NCBI GenBank assembly: GCA_013398175.1
Contig: VZRZ01004225.1
Span: 883,426 to 947,425 of the forward strand
DNA length: 64,000 bases
Origin: Climacteris rufus
Taxonomy: Eukaryota > Chordata > Aves > Passeriformes > Climacteridae
Reading direction: 5' to 3'
Shown here: positions 50,850 to 62,825 of the stretch, one piece after another
How positions within the stretch are numbered: the first letter of the stretch is position 1
Layout: each line of letters starts with the position of its first letter
Program-made: the position numbers and the translations under genes
The notes under the pieces: model-generated
The model's database searches: none
What the model saw: only the letters and a program-made list of their open reading frames with translations
What the model was told of the DNA's origin: nothing

Positions 50850-51621
50850 CTAAATAAGAGCAGTTATTCAGTACCACACTTAGAAAAGACTATGTGGGTT
50901 TTATTTCCATAGTGCTAGGGTTTGCCTTGCTACAAAACACATTACATTTTTCATCTTCACTGCTTGTACTCCACATTTGATTACTTCAGCCTAAGAAAGG
51001 TTGTAGTAACCCTAGCAAAACCAATCATGTTCAAGAATGTTTCCATCAGGTCAATGTTTTTCAGTTGAATCTTCCTGGAATACCATGACTTGTGTCATGT
51101 GACAAAATTGTGTGACAAACACCAGATTAGTTTTATTTCACAGCTAAGGAGACCTAAGAGGCATGCTTCTGTTAATTTTTTAATTTCTGCAGATTGCTCC
51201 AAATTTGTAATATATAATTGTGACAACTGGGATATCATGGAGGAAAGCAGTGCTCATAAACCAAAGTGGGGGAAAAAAAACAACCCTAAACTGATACGTG
51301 ACATAAGACAAATCAAATCACCAACACATAGTACTAGCTTGTACACACACACACACGTAAATACATAAGGGAATTCTGCAAGCAAATGCCTACTGCACAG
51401 TTCTAAACAACAAAATATTGTGATGCAGCTAAAATAACACTTGCCCTCCCTCTTGTTAACATTCTCATAATCACAGACTTTCTAAGAAATATTTCTAGAA
51501 GAATATGAACACAAAAAAAGATCTCTTTAATAGAAGTGTTGACAACAATAATATTCAAATTATTGGCAGAAATATGACTACGTAGTTATTTTGATTTTTC
51601 TTGGAAAAGCCATCTTTTTAC
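50850..51621. other. Non-coding sequence (intron if the exon model is right)
   Basis: Includes a short (CA)n run at about 51343-51356 and a plus-strand frame at 51090-51368 (92 codons) with no motifs. Confidence 0.45.
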
Positions 51622-51698
51622 CTGTAAAATATGACTTCCCAAATGTGATTCAAATACTTCAATGGCAAGGGCACTGGGACTTCTCCTGCGCTGGGCAC
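51622..51698 (-). other. Candidate coding exon, 77 nt, Arg/Ser-rich then helical
   Basis: On the minus strand the acceptor TTTATTCAGTTATAG ends at 51699 and the donor TACAG|GTAAAAAG follows 51622. The frame entered with two bases reads AQRRRSPSALAIEVFESHLG, ending SHILQ, with no stop and phase 0 at the exit. GC content is visibly higher than in the flanks. The entry phase is exactly what the 53158-53262 exon requires (G split over the junction). A basic RRR just after a membrane segment would fit a cytoplasmic juxtamembrane region. I do not recognise the protein. Chance remains possible. Confidence 0.3.
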
Positions 51699-53157
51699 CT
51701 ATAACTGAATAAAAAACAGTTATGTTGCAAGGTCTGCACACTCATTTCTCATGCATGCTGATCACTGACATTAACTATTTAAATGTGTTGCATCTTCATA
51801 CACAAATGTTAATTTAAATGTTGCCTCCTACATAGTATTTAAAATTGGTATGTAATTCAAGACTCAAATTTGAAGAATAAAGAAAATAGATTTTTAAAAA
51901 AGGTCTATTTAAATATACAACGAATCTGGAAATGAATTGTTTGTTCAGATATATCCCACATACCTGTAGGTTTATGGTGATGAAAAATGGAGAATTTAGT
52001 GAAAAATACTATTGAAAAGGAGGCTACAGATAATGCAAATGTTCAAAATGTGGGGATAAGAACTAAATAGCACTCATTTATTAGGAAGAGATGAGAGGTT
52101 TATCTGAACATATTATTTGAAATTGAAATGAAATAAACATGTTAAAAAGCCAACAGTTGTAAACACATCTGTATCAAAGTTCTCTTTAGTGTGGGAAGTA
52201 TTTAAGTATCCCAGATATCCAAGTTAGTTGCTGGAATAGGTACCTGAAACTTCAGCTTCTACATTTAAATCCTATAGTTTAAAAGTACAAAGTGAGTAAT
52301 AGGCAATTATGCTTCTAAGGAAGCAGTGACTACAATAAAGGCTGAGAAATCATAAAACTAATATTCCATTACATTCTATATGCCAGGAACACAAAGCCAG
52401 CAATTGGGTCTGCATATAAACAAATGCGGGCACCTACTGCAAGCTGAGGTTTCTTCTTAGGTCTAGGCTATCTTTCCCACATGATCAGAGAAAGCTAGAG
52501 CACAGAAAACATGGCACAGGCCTGCAGGAAGGTCCCTTTCCTGTCTTAGTGACAAAACCAAGCATATCCATAGCAGAGAAAAAGGCAAAGTTCATTCTGC
52601 ACCCTTCTAAAGTGTGTACAAAAGCATTTACATCCAAAGACCCCAGATGGAGTAATGCCTCTGACACCATCACAACGCTAGTCTATCTTTCAGTATTGCT
52701 GTCTTTACAGTGTATGATAAGAAAAATGAAATACCAAGGATCCACTAAAACAAGCAGAATGAATGACTGCCATTACTGAACAGGCTAATTTAACACCAAT
52801 GGAAACAAAATACAGAGTAACAATTTCTTAGTCTTCTATGATACTGGCTGCCAAATATGATATCAGTAGGAAAAGATAAATGCCAAGTAATGATAGTCAT
52901 ATTGACCTGAAAATGTAATAGCATTCCTTATTGATGTTTCATGTAATTTCCTTGCAGGATATTCTAAGCTATTTATACTGGGCAAACAGGTGGCTTCATA
53001 GCTAATAGGTTCGGGCAATAGATCATAATTACAAATGGAGACTGCTGTAGAGCTGATATTTTCTAATTCTTCCTCTTTTCTTCTATTCAAGGACATAGGC
53101 ACTAACATCTTAAAAGAAAAGTCTTCTTCAAGATTATATTTGTCAGAAAAACTTTAC
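51699..53157. other. Non-coding sequence (intron if the exon model is right)
   Basis: The 52485-52779 stretch carries open frames on both strands (62 codons minus, 76 plus) without recognisable motifs. No other feature could be supported. Confidence 0.45.
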
Positions 53158-53262
53158 CTTTAGTTGTGGGACTAAACAAAATATATAGTACTGTAAAGAT
53201 TTCCAGTATTCCCACCATGATTGCTGTCAGCACAATGGTTGTATGGTTATTTAATTTATAAT
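53158..53262 (-). other. Candidate coding exon, 105 nt, with a membrane-spanning segment
   Basis: On the minus strand a good acceptor (TTGCTTTTTGTTTCTGATAG) ends at 53263 and a donor AAAG|GTAAAG follows 53158. The single open frame starts after two bases and leaves one base at the end (a symmetric 1-1 exon). It reads YKLNNHTT, then the strongly hydrophobic IVLTAIMVGILEIFTVLYIL, then FSPTTK. NHT is an N-glycosylation sequon just before the membrane segment, which would fit a type I topology with a basic cytoplasmic start in the next candidate exon. The family is not identified. Pyrimidine-rich DNA readily gives hydrophobic frames by chance, so confidence is moderate at best. Confidence 0.33.
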
Positions 53263-54436
53263 CTATCAGAAACAAAAAGCAAGTTCAGTTTTGGCTTGCT
53301 AGGCATTGCTTCATATTAGTCTCCACAAGAGCATTGTACAGACCAAAGAAACCCAACAACCTGTAAACCCACAAAACATCCCTGAAATCCTTTAGGTCCT
53401 TTCATTCTTCCATCTACACTGTGTTATATTTTCCACACATTGTGTGAACACACCACCATTTGGAATTTACCTTTCAATGAATTTTCTGTTTCCTGCTCAT
53501 ATAATTCCTTTACCATCCCCTAACATGTTAAAGTGTATCCATTACATATTGAATCCAATTCTATGATGTCAATTGCAGGGCTTTTAGCATGTAAGTACCA
53601 TAATTTGAATAAAGTGCCCAAAGTCAGTGCCACACTCTTTAAAACAGAACATTGAACCTTAAATGACACTTACAGGCAAGTCATCAGTTCTTCGTACTTG
53701 GGACACTGAGATGTATACCCCAAATGAAATCACTTTAAGGTCAGTAGTTAACTAGAAAACAGATCTTAGCTTGAAAATTTGTCACTTAAATCCTCTATCG
53801 ATGACTGAATCCTAGTGGCTGGTATACACGTAGAAAAACATCTTGTAGTACTTTCATGCCATTCAGTTCACTGACATTTTTATAGCAGTAGGACTCTTGG
53901 ATTTATGTGTCTTGCTCTCAGTCAGGTGATGTGTAATGACAGTTCCTAATTTTACAACCAAAATAATGTTACACAGAAAACCATTATGTGTCTGCTAGCC
54001 ATGCTGCAACTCCTTTTTGATAACAGAATAGATGTTAAATATGCACTTTATTTCATGCATTTTCATAACTATCATTTTTCATATTTTGAGGAATGAGACA
54101 AGAATATTAAGACAAATATAGAACAAGGGAAATTTAAATTATTTTATTATCTGGTTTCATTGTGTCATTATTTTACTTACTTGAGATTTCAAGTTTTCTT
54201 GATATCTATTTGCAGCAGAAGAAATATGCTATTTTGGGTATATAAATGCATATCACATTGCTACCTTTCAGAAACATGGCAATCTCACAGCCCAGTCACA
54301 GCACAAAGCCTCTCTCATTTGTACTGAATGAAATGCTGGCATGCCAATAGATGAAAGAAAGACATAGACTGAAATGGTTGGATTGAAAAGCAGGCCCAGT
54401 GTTATTTTACCCTAAAATTTCAAAACATAAACTATA
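53263..54436. other. Non-coding sequence, nothing firmly recognised
   Basis: Searched on the minus strand for an exon upstream of 53262. Intervals at 53471-53519 and about 53683-53714 have donor-like ends, but poor acceptors or incompatible phase. Confidence 0.45.
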
Positions 54437-54460
54437 AATACTAATACTAATACTAATACT
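54437..54460. repeat. (AATACT)4 microsatellite
   Basis: Four perfect AATACT units. Confidence 0.95.
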
Positions 54461-57400
54461 GGACCCCATCACACAAGGCACAGCCAGTCATCTAAATCTC
54501 TCACCCTGTGGATGGAACCATCCACAACCACAGCTCAGGTGATCACAGAAAACTTGGAAAGCAAGAGATTTAAGATTTATTTCACAACCTCTATAAATCA
54601 AAGTAGCTCAACAACCTTCACAGAGCTAAAGATGTGGATGCACATTTTTAAAAAAAAAAGTGGATTCCCTTTTATGGGCGCTTTACAGAAACAAAATACT
54701 GAATACGTGAAATAAATTTCTTCTATTGAGTTACAGGAAGCAGGGGAAATTAAGATGTGGAGAAGGCTGAAGCACATGCACCAACGTGCAGGAGTTACAA
54801 TGGAAACAAGTTCCAAATTCAGGTTAAATTCTTCTTACAAGATTCTCCTTCCATGATTCTCCTATTTCCGTGGTACAAACATACATCTCTGAATAGACTT
54901 TTTCACATGTGGTCTTATTTTGTATTGCCTACATTTAGTTGACATTGTTTAAGGTTTGAATGCACAACTGTAGTGGTTAATCAAAAAGTGGACTGAAGCA
55001 ATACTTGTATTAAATATTGACTTTTAATACTGACAAGAAGATAGAAAGACTGCATTCACATGTGCACTTTGTAGTGCTGGACCAGAGGAATCTGTTTTTT
55101 AAAATGTTTTACTTTCCATGGCATTGGACTATGACTTTTGCTATCCAGACTGACATGCCTATTCCTGGCACAAGATTATTCCATAACAAAAAACTCTAAC
55201 TGCTCACTAATTCCTCTTTAAATTGCTGCCCTCAATGACTAATCTGGCTATGCATGGGGGTGAAGGAAGAACCACATCTCTTTCAGTGTGTCTTGGGGGC
55301 AGCCTAAGCATGCTGAACGCAACCTCAAGAGCATTTGCAATTGCACTAAAAAGTGGGAAACTGTGGAATAGAAAAATGTAGACTGCCTAACAAAGATTTC
55401 TATGCATCCTGAAGAGATAGGATTTCCTCTCAAACTCAGTTCTAAGGCGTGGGACAAACAGACTAAAGACTGATGTTCACTGTGGCTTTCTATTAGTGAA
55501 GACGGAGTTCTAATAAAGCAAAAGCAGTATTCTTTGATCACTAGGAGTAAAAGAGCAGAACATGAGCACAATAATCAGTTTCCCCTAAAAAACCTTTTTG
55601 AGACTTTGCATGCCACTCCTCAACATAAATTGGTTTCGTGGAAAGTTTTGCAAAATTCAAACTAAGACTTTTTAAATTCTGTTGTTTTAATAATAGTTTA
55701 AAAACTATAATGATCTTTTAAATTAAATTCTGTTAACCATTATTTACTCCTAAAATATTTTTCTCAATTAGCCTCAAAATCCTTATTTTTTAAATTTAGT
55801 TTTGTTGATTTTTTCCGAAGAAGCATCTTTTGTAAGCTTGGAAGCAGAGGCAGACATAGGGCCATCATGCTACAACCTTTTAGACAATCTGCTGTCTGAA
55901 GAATTAAAAAAAACCAGAGCTTATCTTGAAGAGCTCTAATTATGACTGCCAATAAAGCCAGACTTTAATTAGCAAAGCCTGAGTACATCTACATAAATAC
56001 GAAAATTTATAAACACCCCACCAAAAAAAGAAAATTATCAGTTTTATTCACAAAATGTGTAACCAGATTGGGTTAATTGCATAGAAGCTTCACATAGGGT
56101 TGGCTAATATTTCTCCCCATAAGTATCAACAAAATACATGATGGTTTCAGGTGAGATAATGTAAGTAACAGAGTTGTCTGAATTGTCTCAGATGATTGTA
56201 TGTGCAAAACAGTTCACAGCATGAGTGTGGCTATAATTTTTAAAGTATTCTTTCCCAGAATGTTACATTTTTTGTTTGAGTAGAAATGAAAATCTATAGA
56301 AATGGCAATACAATTTCTAATATATTTGCCTTGGTGTAGAGTAGATTCTACATGAAAATATATCTTTTGTTATTTCTATGAACAACTGCAAATGTTCATG
56401 AAAGAAAATGGAGGTGAATATGGCAAACAAGGTGGTTTTACAGAAAGAGGTATGATGTTATCTTAAAATTGGGCTTTCCTATGAGACATAACAAGTAATT
56501 TGGAAATGTTTAAAAGCTGTGTTTTAGAAAAGGCAGAGACGCTCACTGAGGAGCTAAACTAAACAACAGAGGATTCAGTCTCATGGAAGGAAGAAGTATA
56601 ATCAACATTACACTCCAGTATTTCTGCATGCTAACATCCACAGAAACTTTAAAAAAAAAAACCTTCATATTTAATACCTTTCGATGAAGATTGCTTTTCC
56701 ATTGTTTGTTCCTTGCTATCCCATTAAGACTGATTCTAAGTTTTGAAAGAAATCTCCAGCAAGAGAGAACCCCTCTGCCTAGAGGTTGAGGACATCAAGT
56801 ATACAAGATGTGTATTCAGGTCCTGATCTAAAATGAGATAATAAGAGATGAGCAGCATGATGTAAGAGAGATGTTGTCCTCTGATTTGGAAAGGATATAC
56901 AAAGAAATGAAATTATGTCACCAGTTACCTCAGTATAAGCTATGATATGATCCAAAATTTAGGTCTCTTAGCCACCTTCACAGATGGGAAGAATAAATAA
57001 ATCTTAGATGGAGCTGCAACATATGTGGAAAGGTATTTTATCTTGGTTTAGTAAAGCTATGGGAATCATTAATACTGTGCCATTACCAACGAAGTATCAC
57101 AGCAATAAAGTATCAGAGCAAATTTGTCACAAAGGACTACATGTAAAATGCATAATGTAATATATGATAATCAACTTACAAAGCTAACAATACCATTTAA
57201 AACATATATTTTGCGTACAAGAATGCCTAATATTCTAGATATCTATCTTTTGGTCAGTAGTAAAGAACACGTATTCATTACTGGGGAATCCATGGTTGAG
57301 AAATTAATCCTACACTTTCCATGGAATAACTAATTAGTTGCCAAGAATGTACTGGCTAATTAATGAAAATACTATGTAACACAATTACAGGTGTACTTTA

Positions 57401-57728
57401 TTATTTCCAGTATTTAATCTATGAAAAAGCTCCAGGAATTGAAAGAATTTTTAGCAAAACTTGCTTTTAAAATTAAAGTCAAATCAAATTAAATCGGATC
57501 AAATTAAAACGTTGTCAAAAAAAGCAGACAATTTAATTGAAATCAATGGATTTGAAGAAGCACTTAATATGTATCTTCAAAATAGAAACATTCAAAATTA
57601 ATGGAAAAAAAGGAGCTAGATAAGTGACTGTCTTAGTGTAAGTTTTCATCTGTTTTAGGAACATGTTCCTTTCCCAATTATTTTCATTGGGTTTATAGGT
57701 CTGCTCCTTCCCCCAGGATTTGTTCTTT
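54461..57728. other. Non-coding sequence, nothing recognised
   Basis: The minus-strand frame at 55248-55571 (107 codons) has no motifs. The short block at 55935-55975 holds CTAATTATG, CCAATAAAG and TTTAATTAGC homeodomain-like cores. No gene could be supported. Confidence 0.5.
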
Positions 57729-57757
57729 AGGGGGTGGGGAGGTAGGGGGGGTGGGAG
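57729..57757 (+). other. Potential G-quadruplex
   Basis: The plus strand reads AGGGGGTGGGGAGGT followed by AGGGGGGGTGGGAGG. Four G-runs of three or more are separated by 1-5 bases, which satisfies the usual G4 pattern. It stands out strongly in an AT-rich region. No promoter or transcript end is recognised beside it. Confidence 0.75.
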
Positions 57758-58123
57758 GAGAAAAAGTTTTTTAGGTCCTAAATGTCTCTTTTTCCCGAAC
57801 TTCTTAAAATTAGAAACCCCAACAACGAAATAAGTATATGTTGTGTTCACTACTTGATAACCAGCACTGTTTCTTAATTAGCACTTGTACATTTTAAGAG
57901 TTTATTTCAGAGATTTTTTTTTTCCATTCACTGTAAAGGATGAAGTCTTTGCTGTGCAAGAATTTCCAGTCATCTAAGCAAAGAGAGTTCTCCATCTGTG
58001 TCTGGGGGTGGGAGCACTGGCCTTTCTCCCACGCTGTAGTAGTTACTATAGGAACTATTGTGCCTCCTTCAAAAGGGCTACAGATAGGGTAATTAAAATT
58101 CTTCATGGGAGAACCCCCACTCT
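57758..58123. other. Non-coding sequence, nothing recognised
   Basis: No gene or repeat could be supported. Confidence 0.5.
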
Positions 58124-58153
58124 TCTCCCTGACAATGAAATTCTTCAGGGAGA
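58124..58153. repeat. Perfect 9-bp hairpin, 12-base loop
   Basis: TCTCCCTGA (58124-58132) and TCAGGGAGA (58145-58153) are exact reverse complements around 12 bases. This is a moderately stable RNA or DNA fold of unknown role. Confidence 0.8.
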
Positions 58154-58976
58154 GGGCTAAGCCTCCAGTTCAAGAATGGCAGCACCTGAGGGAATGATGT
58201 GGCAGACAGAATCAACCCTGCTTTAAATTGAAGCACAGGGACAAAATTACAAGGGCCCATACTCCTGCATTAATTTTATTCCCCTCCTATGAAATACAGG
58301 AGCACTGGCAAAAACTAGTGAGAAGCAGGAAAAGAAATTAATAACTTCATACAGTCTCCATCATGTAGAGGACAACATAGAAAGTAAAGAACAAATACTT
58401 TCAATTAAAACCAACAGCAGGAGAAGTAAAACAATTGAAGTGAGATAGAAGCTCCCAAGGATATCCAACTGCTGTAAAGAGATTGGGAAAAAGTCTACAG
58501 AAGTATGGAAGAGAAAGAGATGAAGTAGAGGAAGATGGGTGAAGCAAGAGAGAGAGACACACAAAGGTGGGGTGAATCAAGGGCTTAAAACCTAGGAATT
58601 CATCAGTCCTTTAGATAAATGTCCACTCTGAGAGATTTGGCTCTAGCAGCAGAAAAATGCATAAACATTATGACTGCATGAAGAAATGAGTGATGAGTCT
58701 GGATTACTTAAATCAGATATCACAGTAAGACACTTGCTGGAGTAATAGTACTATTGTCTTATTTTTAAACTAGTATCAAAATTCCTCTGAAAAGAAAACT
58801 GCTGTCACCCCTTTACAGATACCATGCTACAGAAATGGCTAGTGTCAGTGATTCTGTTCTCAGGAGGAGGACAGGGTATTAACATCAAGTCAGAACAGTG
58901 TTATATAGTGTCAGACTATACTTGCTGGTAAAACTAAGAGGCCTACATCTGTTGTCTTGCCTTTTTTTTTTTCCAG
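58154..58976. other. Non-coding sequence, nothing recognised
   Basis: No gene could be supported. The last bases form a strong polypyrimidine tract serving the candidate exon that follows. Confidence 0.5.
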
Positions 58977-59031
58977 TCTGATCCCAAAGGTTCATGTTAT
59001 GACATTTGTAACATCTGCTACAAATGCGGAG
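58977..59031 (+). other. Candidate exon, 55 nt, with near-ideal splice sites
   Basis: The acceptor is a T-rich tract ending CTTTTTTTTTTTTCCAG at 58976, and the donor is GCGGAG|GTAAGTCAG at 59032. Both match vertebrate consensus almost perfectly. Two frames are open. One reads SDPKGSCYDICNICYKCG (Cys-rich, exiting phase 1). The other, entered after one base, reads LIPKVHVMTFVTSATNAE (exiting phase 0). I cannot choose between them and recognise neither, and no partner exon is identified. A non-coding RNA exon is equally possible. Confidence 0.3.
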
Positions 59032-60999
59032 GTAAGTCAGGCACAACCTTATTACTTCCAATCTAACACTCCATCCATCCACAGGGCTTTCATATGCCAC
59101 TAGTATGTCAAGGGGACCAAAAGCTGTTCTATCTACAGGAAGCAACGTATTTCTGAAAGTCAAGAAGAAATCCTGCTTTGTTATGTCTCCCGATCTTTGT
59201 TGTCTTAAATTTTGGCAATGTTATTTCAGAATATTCTGTGAACAAAACAGGCAAGCTGCTCCTCCTTAGAGCCAATACAATTGCCTTTTTATGCCTTAGA
59301 CAGTGGTGTGTTGAAAATTGGCAAGTTGCAATTCACATCCTTCTCTGTTTTCTCTAACACTGAAACAAATCCAGCTTCCCCTTACTAGACCCTTCTATAC
59401 AGAGGTCTGCTTTCTTGCACAGCCCTTTTTTCCTTCTGTATTTCTCCAATGATTTCGGTGGGCTCACTGCATTGTTTTAAGGACAAAAAACTTTTTTCAG
59501 TGCTCAGTGGTAAAATGCAACTCCTGACAGACAAAAATTACTTATTTTATCTGCAGTAACAAAATAGTAAATTAATAAGAAAAACACTTAATAAGATGCT
59601 TTACAACTAGCATTCTTTCTATTAGCTTCTCCTTGAACTTTTATTGTTATATCCACAGTACCTGAAGATTTCAATATTCCATTGTTAATGGGCTAGGATA
59701 CTGTATACTGTGAGGGCTATGGTATCACTGTCAAGTGTCTGCACAGGAAGCTAACCACTTGCTATGTGGTTACTTACTAAAGAAATTCCTTAAGAAATGT
59801 ATATAACCTCTTCTAACAACACGTGGATTGTAATTTAAGAAATTAACAGCTTTAGTTGTTACTGAACCAGGTAATATGTTCAACACTCATACAACAAACA
59901 TAAGACAAATTTCACATTTGATAGAAGTAATTTACATTCATTACAGGGTCTGCAGAACATTGCATGGTAGCAAGTGAGAAAATCCAGAGCCCGATGATAT
60001 AAACTGTCGTAGATTTTGATCACCTGCACTTTTACCATGCTCGCTTCTTTCTGTTGTACTGTCACGGTCTAAGTAAAAGAACCCCGCCCAACACACACAC
60101 AGATAAGAACAACATTGAAAAAGAACAGATCCCCTTATGTTAAACGAACAGTAAAAACTTGAAAATATATCAAATATTGCTATTGGCAGATGTAGAAGCC
60201 ACATTCACTGCTAGAATATAAAAGCCAGCTATGATATAACCAGACAATTACTGTCTAATGCATCATTATCCTACCAAAGTAAGTGACATACTGAAATAAA
60301 TCCAAGTTCACACACAACTGTTTAAAATAGTTTCTAGTTCTAAGGTGACTTTAGAGCTTTACTGCTTTTACAGACTTGGCTTTATGACTGACAAATAATA
60401 GGTGCTGGATTGTTAGTAGATGTCTTTTTGCCTTTTTGTGCTGTGTCAGAAAAGATTTAATGAAGATTCATAAATAAAATGAGACTGGGTACTAGTCTGC
60501 AATCAATCCACATTTTCAGAGAAGAAATCTTTATCAGCTGCCAAAACTGAACCGTGTAATTAACTGAGGATTCTGGTAAGAACCAACTGTGCCACTAGTC
60601 AATTATTTTTATTTGTCTTCCAGCTGCTGCTTCTGTCTGTTTGTAAGTGATACTGTAAGAAAATGCAAGTATTGAGAATTTGGTAATTTCAAAAATAACT
60701 GAAGACATTTAAGGAGATTACCAAGACCAGCTGTAGTAGAACCACAACAAGTTTTTAAAATCTATTGCAACTGGTTCTCAATTTCTCACTAGAAACTTTC
60801 ACCAAGAACTCTTGTAAGAACTAAAATAGCATTTCAGAATTGCTGAGGATTGAAAAATGGCCATGCATAAGCCACACTGGAAATCCCCAAGTCCTACTGA
60901 AGCAGTATTCAGAGGATGTGGTAAGACACTTCAGAATACTGGTTAAGTCACTGCAACTGAGAGATGGAAATGCTTGTTTTCAAAAGCACTGCTGCTTAT

Positions 61000-61000
<1 letters not shown>
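59032..61000. other. Non-coding sequence, nothing recognised
   Basis: The minus-strand frame at 58885-59163 overlaps the candidate exon on the other strand and shows no motifs. No gene could be supported. Confidence 0.5.
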
Positions 61001-61050
<50 letters not shown>

Positions 61051-61075
61051 AAAAAAACAAAAAACAAAAAAAAAA
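61001..61075. repeat. Long poly(A) tract
   Basis: A run of 49 A residues (61001-61049) is followed by A-runs broken by single C residues. I see no retrocopy body upstream, no AATAAA shortly before it and no flanking duplication. The length is prone to slippage and assembly error. Confidence 0.97.
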
Positions 61076-61144
61076 GTTGATCCAAGGCTCCTGTAGGAAA
61101 GATTTTCGATTTTTCAGCTCTTAGAGCACTTTGGACTGAATTCT
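61076..61144. other. Short spacer between simple repeats
   Basis: Unique sequence with nothing recognisable. Confidence 0.5.
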
Positions 61145-61187
61145 TTATATATATCTATATCTATATAATCTATATATCTATCTATAA
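61145..61187. repeat. AT-rich (TATATC/TATC)n microsatellite
   Basis: Irregular TATATC and TATC units (TATATATATCTATATCTATA and onward). Confidence 0.9.
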
Positions 61188-62781
61188 GTGCACTACTATT
61201 TGTAAGAATCTGTTTCAGCAATTTTTAAGGAAACAGAATCTCTTGGAAATCCCAATTACTAGTAAGAAGAATAGTTAAATCTTTACTGGAAATATGATAT
61301 AGCTTTTAAATCTTTGCTAAGATTAAAAGAATTCATACAGTTCATCATGAATGAGTTTGAAATAAATTAGAAATAAGTTAAAATATTTTCTGTTGTTATT
61401 ATTATCAGCTCCAGCACACAACTGGTCTTTCCCCTTCCATTTACAGTAGGAACTTTTTAAATAGTCATGTAAGAAAAGTCCAGTTTCCTTTGTGTTTGGA
61501 GGGTGCCTAACAGGGAAATATAAAAGAAGTTTGATCAGAAGACAGGGAGAATAGCTTTGGAAGTGAGAGCTTGGTAGTGAGGAACAGGAAGCAAATTCTC
61601 TACAGCCAAGGAGAATGTGCGTAGACACAACATTCACTTCATCAAAGTTGCATTCATTAGCATCAGGAATTAATTTAGCTCAAAAATTCTTTCTGCAGTG
61701 AGGGAAAACACTTATTTGATTATATCACAGCTAAGATTCACACTTGCTACCTGTAAAAGTCAAGCCTGTCCTTCTATAAGAGAAAAAGCCAGGCATTCAC
61801 TGTTCAAAATATATCTTGAACACCTTAACCATAAAAGTTCTGTGAGTTATGCTAACCAGATATTTTATAATTCTTTAGCAAATGAACTTCAAGGCATCAG
61901 AATTCATTCCCCCACAGTACTTGAATCAGGCATGGACACAGATGGTTACCTTGACTTTAAGAGCACAGTTTGGTTTTGCAAGATAACACTCTGTCTTTAA
62001 ACTAGCTCTGTCTCACTTTCTATTAGAACTGAAAAATACAGGTTTTTTTTCTTTTTTCGTCAGAGTTTTACAATTATACCGATAATGTATTGCTTTTAGA
62101 TACTTTTTCAACAATTACTTTTTATTATACATACACCAAAACTAATATAGTACCTTTATGCATTTGCTATAAAGAGAAAAAATTGCTTGATACAATAATT
62201 CAAGTCTGTGACCTGAGATTTTACTGAAATAATGTCCTTTCAATTCTGCCCATATTTTACTGCTTTTCAATGTCACCTTTTAAATCTTAAACATATTTCT
62301 TGTGCTTAGTCCATCTCAAGAATTAGATTTTTATAACTATGTAACTTGTAAATCAAGCTCATTAATTTAAATGGAAAAGACTATTTTTCTTAGAATATAA
62401 TACAAAACAACACTGAAAGTACAGAGTTGTATGAAGACTGCTCAGACTCAACACAGAACACACTTCTTTTTCAGTCACCCACAACCTGAAGAAAAAGTAA
62501 TGAGTAATGCCTAATAATGTGTATCTACATTTCTTATTTCTTGAACAACCTCCTGAAAGACAGTTTGAATCCTGACATTTTTTGTTAAGAATATGATAGC
62601 TTAAGGGCATTTTGCATTATTAAGTTGCCTTCTGTAAATCAAAAAACATCTTATTTTGTTACTAATACCTGAAAAGCTGAGGAATTTACTTGTAAAAAAA
62701 AATTCCACTCAACAATGTTTTGTAGGATAAGTCAGAAATGCAGCAAGTTTTCTGTGAATACTGACAAACAAGACTTTCAAT
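61188..62781. other. Non-coding sequence, nothing recognised
   Basis: Frames up to 104 codons (61323-61637 minus) lack motifs. No gene could be supported. Confidence 0.5.
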
Positions 62782-62825
62782 GCAAAGACTTTGCCTTACA
62801 AATGCAATGACTTTGCCTTACAAAT
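62782..62825 (+). repeat. 22-bp tandem duplication
   Basis: GCAAAGACTTTGCCTTACAA plus AT is repeated immediately with a single change (GCAATGACTTTG...). The near-identity suggests a fairly recent duplication. Confidence 0.9.

Noticed and set aside
52485..52779. Both-strand frames between the exon candidates as extra coding sequence
   Set aside because: Neither frame has phase-compatible splice sites with the neighbouring candidates, and neither is recognised.
53471..53519. 49-nt minus-strand interval that would precede the membrane-segment exon in the right phase
   Set aside because: The acceptor (TTTAACATGTTAG) has almost no polypyrimidine tract and the in-frame stop lies directly upstream. 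Fit by chance is likely.
53683..53714. Minus-strand interval reading CPKYEELMTC with a good GTAAGTG donor
   Set aside because: Its exit phase does not join any candidate exon downstream, and it is too short to judge.
55248..55571. 107-codon minus-strand frame
   Set aside because: No motif beyond scattered Leu/Cys/Ser, and no partner exons or conserved features.
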